Source: Dipteris shenzhenensis
Lineage: Eukaryota > Polypodiophyta > Polypodiopsida > Gleicheniales
Assembly: GCA_047967505.1 (NCBI GenBank)
Contig: CM106540.1
Length of the DNA: 64,000 nucleotides
Reading direction: 5' to 3' (one strand)
The position numbers and the translations under genes are program-made. Positions 46,259 to 55,386 of the stretch are shown piece after piece; position 1 is the first letter of the stretch, and each line of letters begins with the position of its first letter. The notes under the pieces were generated by a model that was given only the letters and a program-made list of their open reading frames with translations, had not been told where the DNA came from and made no database searches.

Positions 46259-47464
46259 TTTAGATGGGTGGATCTGTGGAATCTTTCACCAGTCTTGATC
46301 TTCTATGATGGATAGGAGGATATGATAGCTAGACTCAACAAAACATGGTATAGGAAAGACGACACTAATAAGTAGTCTCTCATAGAGAGGTTTCTGAGAA
46401 GCAATCGTGCCTTCTTTGGCTCATCTTACACCGAGGAATCTGGCCGAGCCCAAAAGATCGGTCATGGGAATGGTTGGTGTAAATGTTGCAACAAAGTGCG
46501 AGAGGATATTCCACACTTATTTCTCAATTTTTCCTTCTGCAGGGAATTATGGGACCTATTACAGAGACGCATTGCTCCCTTCCCTCTTAGCTACTCGGTC
46601 ATATTGCTCGAAGACTCTCTTAATAGGGCTCCGCAAAATTGGAATGTTATCAGAGCTACAACACTTTGGTCAATTTGGCTTCACAGATGCAATAAGATGT
46701 TTAATAATGTTTTAATGGATACTAAAAGTGTTTTTGAATCATTATGCCTGACTACAGGAACGAACAGATAACGTCAAAAAACTCAGCCTTCTACACACTC
46801 AAGCCCAAGACTGCTTCAATGTTGAAGAGAGACTTGCAAATGAAGAATTCACATTGCTCGACCAAGCCAAGTCACTGGTAGAACTGGTGGAAGAAAAAAA
46901 AGAAGAGTTTTTGTAGAACAGATGTGCGCCAACCCCCTCTGTCTTGCCGATTCCTAATCCCCCTCCTTCTTCAACTCCCCCTTTGTCAGCACCTCCTTCT
47001 GTAGGCCCAAAAGTCACCTTTGTTTTTGTGATAGTGGATCCTAAACGGATCATTTCTCCTCCTATGCATCCCTTCAAGAGGCCAATTTTGCATGCAGATC
47101 CTTCCAGCGTCTCATACAAGGTTCACCAAGAAGCACTTACTGCAGATGAATTCAGGGAAAGAATGTGTAACCCCATCACCTCTCCACTAGCTCTTATTGT
47201 TGCTCCTCTAGTTCCTAACGCCTCTACGTCAAATCATGTTGAAGTCAAAGAATAACTAGCCTAGATGTTTATCTTATGAGGAAATCTTCCCGGATCAATT
47301 GATGTTCTGTTACCTTCTTGATGTCTACATGTGCCTGCAGACACGTTTCCCTCTTGTGATAGTGTGTATGATGCCTATTAGAGAAAATTTTTCTGCTAAT
47401 AATGCATAGTTGTATATAATCTTTTGATATTATAATATAACCCTCATTTTTTGGGGGAAAAAAA

Positions 47465-47700
47465 AGTCCATGTTTATCTTTCATGCGAAGTTTAAAATTT
47501 TGAAAAACAAAGATTCTTAATTGTTAATTATGGGATTCTTACATGAAAATCTAATGCCAACATGAGTTAGGACGATGCAAAACCCACTTTACATTTTTGT
47601 AGATTTTGGAGCAAAGAAAAATGATAAAATAGTGAATTTCTTATAGGGCCCCAAAATGAGTTCCTTGTTTTCCAAATGACCTTCCTATTGCACTCTTCCT
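47465..47700. other. Right LINE duplication and AT-rich flank
   Basis: AAGTCCATGTTTAT (47465-47478) is the right LINE duplication. The following sequence is a diverged duplicate of the left flank (compare 35960-36060 with 47468-47570: both have ATGTTWAT, a TTTAAAATTTT-type run, GGTTAGTTATG/TTGTTAATTATG and CATAAG/CATGAG), which suggests that the LINE landed in an existing local repeat. Nothing coding is visible. Confidence 0.5.
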
Positions 47701-48193
47701 ACAACTTCTTCTTTTTTTGGCAAAAGAAAAGTTTGTTTTATTACTTTTAAAGAATATATACAATCATTATCTAGTCATTCAGAGTTAAAATTCCCTAATG
47801 AGAGGCTCACTAGTACATAGAAATACCAGGAAAAACTACATTAAAAACCCTCCAAGGGGGTAGGACAAAAGGACCGAGAGGATCCATGGGTTCCTCTTTG
47901 ATAGGGAAGAGAGAAGGCAGCACTTGTTGTTGCAGGTCTTAATAAGTGGCTTCATAGTGAACAAAAAGCTAGTGGTGCTCCTAAACTTCAAAGTTGAGTT
48001 AACAAATTTCTTCATTATAATTATGTATGTCCTAGTCAAGTAAGAGCTTAGCTTGAGGAAAAAGAAGTAGCAGCTAGATAGCATAAGTGTAAAACCAATG
48101 AGAGAAAGAAGTTTTGCATCAGTGACCTCATTTTTAAATTGGTAAGCATTCTTGGAAATCCAAATGTGGTGTGCATGAGCTCTAAAATCCAGG
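47701..48193 (-). pseudogene. Second LINE remnant, 3' part of ORF2
   Basis: On the minus strand a 127-codon frame (48219-47836) includes 'AHHIWISKNAYQFKNEVTDA', the typical C-terminal tail after the zinc-binding region of plant LINE reverse transcriptases ('W..RN...F'). Together with 49611-49880 it forms one fragment split by a solo LTR. It has no RT core, so it is a 5'-truncated copy. Confidence 0.65.
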
Positions 48194-49610
48194 TGTTGGC
48201 TCTTTCCCATGGCTTGCATAGGAAGAGCAGGGTATTCTCAGTATGCAAGGTTCCAAGGCTTTTTGTCACCTACAGATATATCAGGGTTGTCATTTGTAGT
48301 ATATGTGTAGCTTAGGACCTCAAGTCATATTCCAGTGAGAGACGTAGGCTTAAGTGTGGTAAGCAAACATAGTGCATGCATGTGTAAAAGGAACATGTAT
48401 CATTATGGTTGAGGTAATGAAGGCTTTTGCCTTTATTGGGGATTGAGGGGTTTAGGAAGAGTTTAAGGGTTAGAGGGAAGTTCGGGGTTTAGAAGGAGGT
48501 TCGAAGGTTTAGAAGGAGGTTCCAAGGTTTAGAAAGAGGTTCCATAGTTTAGAAGGAGGTTCCAAGGTTTAGAGAGGTTCCAAAGTTTAAAAGAGGTTCC
48601 AGGGTTAGAAGGAGGATCCAAGGTTCAGGGTAGAGTACATGGTGAAGTCGTCTCCCTTGTAGATCATGGAGGTTAAGGGTTGAGGAACTAAGAGTTTAGC
48701 GGGAGCACAGGAGTGGGAGAGGAAGAAGGTGTAAGAGCATGGGGGAAAGAAGAGAGAGGAGGGAGGAAAAGGAGGAGGGAGGAGGAGGAGGGAGGAGGAG
48801 AGAGGAGGAGGAGAGAGGAGGAGAAGGGAGAAGGAGGAGAAGGAAGGAGGAGGAGGGAGGAGGAGAGGGAGAGGATGGGTTGCAAGGTTGGAGGAGAGGG
48901 GAGGAGGAGCTGCAACGCTAGGACATGCTTTTGGACGTGGAGTGCAAGGAAGCATGGACACTTGGGACAATTTCTTGGAACACCAAAGTAGAACTCAACA
49001 CAATGCCCCAAAGAGTGTGGGCTTCATTCCATTATGGGGTATTTATACAAGTTGGAGAGCTTCTCTCTCTGCATGTAGGAATTGTAAGACATTCTCTCTC
49101 TACCTGTAAAACTTGCATATAGAAGTTGCATGTAGGAGTTGCAAGTTGCATGTAGGAGTTGCATGTTGCATGTAGGAGTTGCATGTAGAACTCGCATGTA
49201 GAACATGCATGTAGGAGTTGCATGTAGAAGTTGCAAGTAGAACTCGCACGTAGGAGTTGCATGTAGGACTTGCATGTAGGAGTTGCATGTAGAACTCACA
49301 TGTAGGAGTTGCATGTAGAACTCACATGTAGGAGTTGCATGTAGGAATCGTATGTAGAACTTGCATGTATGACTTGTATGTAGAACTTGCATGTAGGAGT
49401 TGCATGTAGAGCTCGCATGTAGGAGTTGCATGTAAAACTCGCATGTAGGAGTTGCATGTAGAAATCGTATGTAGAACTTGCATGTAGAACATGCAAGTTG
49501 GATTTCTAAGAGGGATTATTTCTAGCCTTATGCAAGTACAAGCGGAGCTTTGCCGCTACTCTACATGCACATTCTATTCTACCTAAGTCCATGTTGGCAT
49601 AGAGACAACA
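48194..49610 (-). mobile_element. Solo LTR of the Gypsy family (TSD CCAGG)
   Basis: The 1417-bp LTR begins TGTTGTCTCTATGCC and ends AAAGAGCCAACA on the minus strand. It is flanked by CCAGG on both sides (48189-48193 and 49611-49615). It carries the same landmarks as the Gypsy 3' LTR: minisatellite, TTGTATAAATACCCC, (CCT)n, the 20-bp array and the terminal block. A perfect duplication with no internal region means that recombination between two LTRs removed the element body. Confidence 0.93.
49115..49500 (-). repeat. 13-bp minisatellite (GCATGTAGGAGTT / GCATGTAGAACTC)n in the solo LTR
   Basis: Roughly 28 tandem 13-bp units lie upstream of the LTR TATA box, at the same place as the (TGTTACAACTTTG)n array of the Gypsy 3' LTR but with a different unit. 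Two main variants alternate, giving an apparent 26-bp higher-order period. Confidence 0.93.
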
Positions 49611-49890
49611 CCAGGTCCAAGTGGCATAAGGAGTCTTCAAAGAATCCCCCAAAATAATGGCCTTCCAATTGATACTAGGTTATCCTAGTTGTATCTGAAC
49701 AAACTTCCAGGCTCTTCTTGCGGTAGGGCATGAGATAAGTAGATGGAAAACATCCTCCTGCTTGTCTAGGCACTTCTTTTACAGGTTCCATTACCCTTGC
49801 CTATCTTGCAACTTCTATTATTTGTCCACACACCTTTGTGCATAATGAGCCACAGGAAGGTGGACATATTTTTAAGGATATTCCTACCTA
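49611..49890 (-). pseudogene. Second LINE remnant, zf-RVT (reverse-transcriptase zinc-binding) region
   Basis: On the minus strand the sequence reads 'FLWLIMHKGVWTNNRSCKIG' followed by a Cys-containing stretch and 'HALPQEEPGSLF', similar to the zf-RVT module (FLW...W...R) that precedes the LINE C-terminus. It is continuous with 47701-48193 across the solo LTR. There are several stops. Confidence 0.65.
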
Positions 49891-50498
49891 TTTGATAGGG
49901 TTGTCAGACAACTTCCACCTATGGTTCGGGATTGGATAAAAATTTCCAATGCCGATACTAATGATAAATACAAAGAAAAAAAAATTAACAAGTGAAAAGT
50001 GTAGAAATGTGCATTCGGTATGTACATTGTAAAGAAAGTGTCGATATGAGCATCTATATGGGCATTGGTAAGAGATAGCTATTAGTGTTGGTATGAGCAT
50101 TGGTATTACCATCAGTATATATCAACACTGCAGTGTCGGTATGGGCATTGGTATATATCTACATTTTAACAGAAGCAAAAAAAAAATTTGTGGGGTAGGA
50201 TGGGGCTTGTTCCAGCCCCATCCTACTCCACAATGTTTTTTCTCATTAGAATCATGAGTAAATGTTACAAAAGAGGTATACAAAATCCTATTACAATGTT
50301 ACAAAAAAGGTCTACAAAATGGCAAAAGTAGTGCGGCAGTGCTGAAGTTGAGAATGGAAAATCTACTGAAGTAATGTGCTACAAAATGGCCAAAGTGCCA
50401 AACTCCAAAATGAAAAATATGCCAAAATATTGTGCTACAAAATGGCAAAAGTTCCAAAATACAAAACGACCAAATGTTCTATCCTATTATTGCTCCTC
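49891..50498. other. No gene; short direct repeats
   Basis: At 50040-50160 words such as GGTATGGGCATTGGTAT recur. At 50230-50470 a diverged repeat with 'CTACAAAATGGCMAAAGT' occurs at least four times. No protein is recognised. Confidence 0.5.
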
Positions 50499-51250
50499 CT
50501 AGCCCTCCTCATCATTCTTGCCCTCCTCGTCCTCACCCTCCTCACCCTCCTCATGGCCCTCGGCCTCTCTGTGTAGGCTTGATCCCTCGCCCTCCACTTC
50601 TACGGATGTAGTCTCTAAGTCCGGATCTCCAAATGGGTTGGTCGACATGCCTCCCTAAGAACAAAACAAGTTGGGAAAGATAAGAGCATCAATTGTAAGA
50701 CAACGGTGAACTCAAATATCAATGATGAGGATTAAGGTATACTCACATGGCACGCTGCCACCTTGTGCCAATTGATTTGGATTCCTCCATCCTTCTTCTC
50801 CTAAAACCAAGGCTCCAATCTTGGATGCCCTTCTGTACTCCTCGTCAGTTGGAGGCCTATCAATCACAGATTCCTATGGATCCAAATTCAAGGAGTTAGA
50901 TATGAATGACAAAACATTTGAACAACTAGACATATTAGATATTCACTAGAAGATGAATATCTAACTATGACCCATGCCTCATTGCCTAGTCTACCACCAC
51001 CGCTCCCAAGGCACAAAGGACCTACAGTCTCTAGGCATCTCCTCGCCACCCTCTGCTGAGTTGTGAATGCATCTAGATTTCCCTTGTACTCCTTCTTCTC
51101 TTTCTTTCAATCTTTTAGGTCCGCCCACAATGGCTTGGGCTTATTACCTAACTTAATAGCTCTCCTTACGTCATATCTACGAGACTTGAGGAGCTCCCCC
51201 ATACAAGAAACAATACTTGGTTTTCAATGTGTCCTCGTTGAGAACACTAA
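50499..51250 (-). pseudogene. Unidentified spliced coding remnant with an acidic tail
   Basis: On the minus strand, reading from about 51235, a frame with one stop runs 'RRYDVRRAIKLGNKPKPLWA' and then 'AFTTQQRVARRCLETVG' and 'SGGGRLGNEAW'. Farther down, 'DRPPTDEEYRRASKIGALVL' is open. A good donor (CAT|GTGAGTATACC, 50747/50746) and acceptor (TTGTTCTTAG, 50655) delimit a 92-bp intron. The last exon (50654-50499) encodes an acidic Glu/Gly tail ending in TAG. The frame before the donor shifts once, so it is decayed. I do not recognise the family; a DNA-transposon-associated gene is possible. Confidence 0.4.
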
Positions 51251-52600
51251 TTGCACCACTTCTCATTAGGCTCAGGCTTCCCTTGAATACTCAATTTCTA
51301 CAAGGACTTATTGAGCTTGCACTTGAATTTATTGCCCTTAGATTCCTCACCTTTCATCTTCTATTTGGACCTAGTTGCACCACTTTTCTCCAAGACAATG
51401 GCTTGGTTTAGGAGCCCTTCATATGTCTTGGTTGGGTTAATGACTTTTTAGGAATGCACAAGGGGATACGACCAAAGAGATGCAGAAAAGATTGTAAGTT
51501 AATGATATTTGCCAATTCTTTTGATGCAATGTTCTTAAATTAATGATTTTTAATAAAGATTACTAATATGGTTATTACAACTCTCAGGATGTCATTGAAG
51601 TTGATTTTGTGATGCAACGTTTGGGTCAAGGAGAAATATAGGTATGGACTTAGAACTAGGCCATTACATGGACATGTTCAAGTGCCAAATCCTTGTGTGT
51701 CCCCATCCTACATTCTCACCTCATGGAAGGACGAGTTGATAAAATGTAGGCAACTTTCAAAGCTAATGCCCATTGTGCCTTTAGATCCATCCGTGCATAA
51801 ATGTATGTTGGTGAGGGAAGATCTAGGTCTCTCTACTTTTGGAGAAAGATTAGCATGAAGAATTTTGGTAGCTACTACTATGGGGACTTTCGTAGGTTTT
51901 TATGTTGCAGTACAAATTGTAGACAACTTCACACAACAGTACTATCTTGGCACCCCAGAGAAGAGCAGAAATATTGCAAAGAGTTGAGGAGGCAAAGAAA
52001 GACAAAATCTTGTTAAGTAAAATCATATTGCATGGTGTCTACCAGAAACACATTTTTCTTTTCTCCAAAATATTGGTAATTTCCAATGAAATTTAATTTG
52101 ATCGTGGTAAAATTGTATTTGTGTTATCTACAATCATTGTAACTAATTTTTATGTGGATTACTAGTCTAAAGTTTTTTGAAAAAAATGTGTTTGTAATTT
52201 ATAATGGACTTGCCAAGAACTTTGGATGAAATTAAATTGTATCTCATAGTAGTGGTAGAGGGTGGGTTTAAGAGTTGTATCTTCTAGCAATGGTGGGAGA
52301 ATCGAATCTCCTAGCAATGGTGTAGGGATGGGCGAAGTGGTGGTAAAGCCAAAGAAAAAAACAAAATGTGAGCACTAACCTACTGCACCAATAAGTTATA
52401 ATGAAATTGGCAAGAACTTTGGTCCATTCTCCTAGCAGTGAGTGCTAGAGGGTAAAAGAATGGTCATTTGGCCTTATGAAATTTCACTATGACAGTTTTC
52501 ACTACCCCAGAATTTCCAAAATTCCTCAACCATGAAATTATTGTATATTGTTCAAAAAAAATTCACTAAGCATGCTATTTAGCAACATGTATGGCATTTT
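51251..52600. other. Anonymous AT-rich region
   Basis: Short frames only (at most about 71 codons, for example 51801-52016 plus) with no recognisable domains. 52200-52460 repeats 'TCTAGCAATGGTG' and 'TCCTAGCAGTG' words. Nothing else supports a call. Confidence 0.45.
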
Positions 52601-52795
52601 CCCTAAAACATTTCAAAAAAAAAGGGCATGTGGCCCAATGTAAAGCATTCCCCCAAATATCAAATTCTCATTGAATTGTTCCTTAATTTTTGTTATGAAT
52701 AGGCCTCCGATGATGCTAGATAGCCAATCCTAAAAAACATTTCAAAAAAAATGGACATTTGGCCCCATGTTTGCATGGACATGCATTTGATCCAA
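52600..52795. repeat. Left part of a degenerate 225-275 bp tandem repeat
   Basis: It shares phrases with 58627-59560: 'AAAACATTTCAAAAAAAATGGMCATTTGGCCC', 'CAAATATCAAA' and 'GGCCTCCGATGATGC...ATAGCC'. Copia E inserted between the two parts. Confidence 0.7.
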
Positions 52796-52800
52796 AGAAC

Positions 52801-53521
52801 TGTTAGATATCAATGTTCCACTCTCGTGTAACTACACGGGAACCAACTAACTCTACTTGTAAGCCCCCCATATGAGGAGAAGGCATTTGAGTAGCTCGGT
52901 TATCCGGTAGGTCCTGGTTTGGACACCAGATGGGAGCCATGTGTGGCCTGATGGTTGGACGGAGTTGGCACACTGCCAACTAGGCTACATGCAAGTGCGG
53001 GAAGGCATCCCATGATTGACCGCATTGAGGGTAGATGGAGCATTTCTTGGAGTAGCCCACTCTCGGGTTGTGGGGCCCGTTTGGAGCCCCAGATGATCTC
53101 GGATGGCTCTGGGCCAAACGAAGTCCGTAGGTTAGTTGCTCTATTTTACGCCACGATTCTATCGTGTGGTCGGTGGCTATTTCAGGACCGACCCCCAGTC
53201 GACTATTTTGGGCGGACTAGGTCGGTCACCCAATTGGGTCCAACCGACTATACTAGTGGCTATATAAGAGCAAGCTCGTGAAGCCCATTTCATCACTGGC
53301 TACAGCAACCCTGATTCCTTAGCATCCAGCCTCCGTCCTCTACTATTTCCAGCTTGCCATCGAAGCTTCTTTCATAGGAGCGCACGGTTGGGAGGCAGCG
53401 CCATCTATTTTATCAGTTCTACAGTAATCAAATTTTTTGATTCTCCATACTATCTATTTTTCTCTCTTGCATATGAGATCTTGTTATCTGTTGATCACAG
53501 AAGTTGTATTGTTCTCTTACA
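52801..53521 (+). mobile_element. 5' LTR of Copia E
   Basis: It has a TATA box region GGCTATATAAGAGCAAGC (about 53259) and a polyadenylation-like context downstream. The paired copy is at 57910-58621. Confidence 0.95.
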
Positions 53522-53533
53522 TGGTATCAGAGC
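53522..53533 (+). promoter_or_regulatory. Copia E primer-binding site
   Basis: TGGTATCAGAGC follows the LTR end TTACA without a gap: the canonical initiator-Met tRNA complement. Confidence 0.95.
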
Positions 53534-53591
53534 CTGGAGTCTAGCAAGAAGATTTGATAGTGTGTTTCTGTTTGCGAGTAGATTGTGAGAG

Positions 53592-54530
53592 ATGGCCCAA
53601 CCCATAAGACTGTGAATTCCACCATTCGGCGAAAGCGAAAAGTTGGACGGCTCTAACTATCCACTCTAGAAGTTCAAGATGAAGGCCATCCTAAGCGCAT
53701 ACAAGTTTTGAGACACTGCTACTGGGGTGGATGTGAGGCCGGTTGCGAGACCAGATCCAACCAATGTAGGACAATAGATAGTACCAACTGCAAATGAGAT
53801 TCTCATGTGGACAAGAAGAAATGCAGATGTGATGTGTTCTATTTTCTGCAATGTAAGTGATTCCATCATGGCCTTAATTCAACATGTCACCATAGCGGAG
53901 GAGGCATGGATAGTCTTGAAAAATCAGTACAAGACCACGAATCAAAGGCAGATTCAAAATCTGGAGACTCACAAACGAACGAAAAATTGTTTGAGTCTGA
54001 AGCGGCAAAGAAGTTCATCACCAGGGTGAAGAATCTGTGCGATTAGATGACTGCAATTAGCATCACCATCGCCAGCGAGAATCTAGCACAGAGGTGCATA
54101 CGGATTCTCCCGCCAAAGTACGATCGTCTTGTTATAGCGCTAAATACATAGAATAGAAATCTGCCCCTCAACTTTGAGGATTTCAGTGTGATGCTTCTAG
54201 AGGAGGAGATGTGTCAAAAGACGAGGACTAGAGAAGATTCGGCTTTCTATGCTGGATCAAAAGACAAGGACTCGAGAAGATTCGACTTTCTATGCTGGAT
54301 CAAAGGAAGGTCGTTGGTAAAGGTACATGGCGCAACAACATCTATGAACTCTTAGCTTTCAGTGCTCAAGCCGATGTGAAGAACTCTAAGCTATGGCATG
54401 AGAGGTTTCGTCATTTAAACCTTAGTTCTTTGAAGGAGATGCATAAAAGTGGAATGATTGCAGACCTACCAAAAATTACAAATCTGCTCGATGTATGTGA
54501 AGCTTGCATGATGGGGGCAAGCAGCATCGG
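53592..54530 (+). pseudogene. Copia E gag and start of integrase, decayed
   Basis: Gag starts at ATG 53592 and shows 'GESEKLDGSNYPL' and 'KFKMKAILSAYKF', the normal N-terminal gag motif, interrupted by TAG/TGA codons. 53805-54029 keeps 'AEEAWIVLKNQYKTTNQRQI'. The zinc knuckle and protease are essentially missing, probably deleted near 54240-54290, where a 30-bp stretch is duplicated (AAGACGAGGACTAGAGAAGATTCGRCTTTCTATGCTGGATC-type). 'LWHERFRHLNLSSL' and 'CEACMMG' (about 54390-54515) are the integrase HHCC zinc-binding region, and transposon F cuts the frame right after it. Confidence 0.8.
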
Positions 54531-55386
54531 GGGTGCGTCAATTTTACGAGCAAAAACCTATGAGCAGGTTTATACGAGCGTGTTTTTCAAGAGATTTTAA
54601 AAATAGTATTTCTTTAGGAAATATGGTTTTTACACTTTTATTTTCATTAGAACTAGATCCCTTTATCATAAAATTATACAAACTAGTCACTCATTCATTT
54701 TTACATAACATAAATCTTCCTATCCATAGACATCCCTTTGTACCCTTGTTATTACCTTAAAAAAGTATATTAACTTGGGCTTATATATCACTCTCATAAA
54801 ATACATGTAATATTTAATACTATATATGCAAGGTTTTTCAAAATATAACCCCATAGATGTGCTCAAATGGGGTTTTCCGATCAATTTGAGTGGCTGAATG
54901 ACTATATTTGGACATTGGATGTGAAAGTTATGTCACTTTTAAAAGTGCTGTCCAAGGTAGTTTCGCCAGCGAAACTACCTTGAAAGACCTTGTTCAAAGG
55001 GGTTTCGCTGGCAAAACTACCTTGATGGCTTGCTTCAATGAGTTTTCTTTGGAGAAACCCTTTCATGAAGATAGGTTGAGAGAGGTTTTTCAATGTCACC
55101 CCCTATTAAGTAAAAAGTTGTAAGAAGGATCATAAGGGAATTTTCATAGAGAAGTCTACTCTACATGTGGGTTTCTTCAAAAGCCATCCCATTATGTTCT
55201 CACCATTCCCAAAGATTCACATAAATATTCATGTATAAAATAGGCATTCCTATAATACTTTTCATATTTCTAAGTGAAACTATGTTTTCTTCTTATCTAT
55301 TTTTTTCATATTTTTGCATAGTTAGAAGCTTTTTTTTTCCTTCGCTCGGATGCTCGGAAGATTTCGCTCGAAAAATTCTCGTCCCC
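54531..55386. mobile_element. DNA transposon F, MULE-like MITE (9-bp TSD CAGCATCGG)
   Basis: The 856-bp insert interrupts the Copia E integrase. The host sequence CAGCATCGG is present on both sides (54522-54530 and 55387-55395). The ends are imperfect inverted repeats: GGGTGCGTCAATTTTACGAG against, reversed, GGGGACGAGAATTTTTCGAG; CGAGC repeats occur near both ends. A 9-bp duplication fits the Mutator/MULE group. No transposase is encoded. Subterminal 42-bp palindromic repeats lie at about 54953-55078. Confidence 0.82.
54953..55078. repeat. Three 42-bp palindromic repeats inside transposon F
   Basis: The first copy is a perfect 14+14-bp palindrome with a 2-nt centre (CAAGGTAGTTTCGC-CA-GCGAAACTACCTTG, 54953-54982; the arms are reverse complements). 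Copies at about 54995 and 55037 are progressively degraded. Because the unit is a palindrome of 42 nt (14 codons), both strands are open and encode similar 'GSFAxET' peptides; this is a by-product, not a gene. Confidence 0.88.

Larger units (their letters stand above)
40516..47255 (+). pseudogene. LINE ORF2 (endonuclease, reverse transcriptase, C-terminal zf-RVT region), multiply broken
   Basis: The N-terminus 'NFSFLNINIQG' begins at 40516. Endonuclease motifs: 'FLAIQEVKVYRDKLHW' near 40629, 'GDFNMVESRRDRW' near 40940, 'FTWTNNQ' and 'ARIDRMYYS' near 41075-41145, and the catalytic 'SDHKPI' near 41206. RT: 'GKTPGEDGLPTKFY' near 41905, 'INTGMIKLIPKGG' near 42030, 'EEQKGFIQKAD' near 42185, 'SIRQGCPLAPLLFA' near 42450, and the catalytic box as 'FINDTNL' near 42595, where family members have FADD. 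The first Asp of the box is therefore lost. The C-terminus with 'LWSIWLHRCNKMFNN' lies near 46670, after Copia D. There are many frameshifts and stops. Confidence 0.88.
36101..47464 (+). mobile_element. L1-type LINE, near full length, carrying three later insertions
   Basis: ORF1 (from 36111) and ORF2 (from 40516, overlapping the ORF1 stop as ATGA) are followed by a 3' UTR and a short poly(A) at 47456-47466. Removing element B (36349-38466 with one TSD), the solo LTR (39480-40127) and Copia D (43716-46263) leaves about 6 kb of continuous LINE. Target duplications at 36087-36100 and 47465-47478 confirm the ends. The order endonuclease, RT, zf-RVT-like C-terminus is that of plant L1 elements. 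Confidence 0.9.

Noticed and set aside
48688-49011. Pro/Ser/Leu frames in the solo LTR and its copies (also 18187-18417 and 26582-26881)
   Set aside because: Produced by the (CCT)n tract shared by all LTRs of this Gypsy family.
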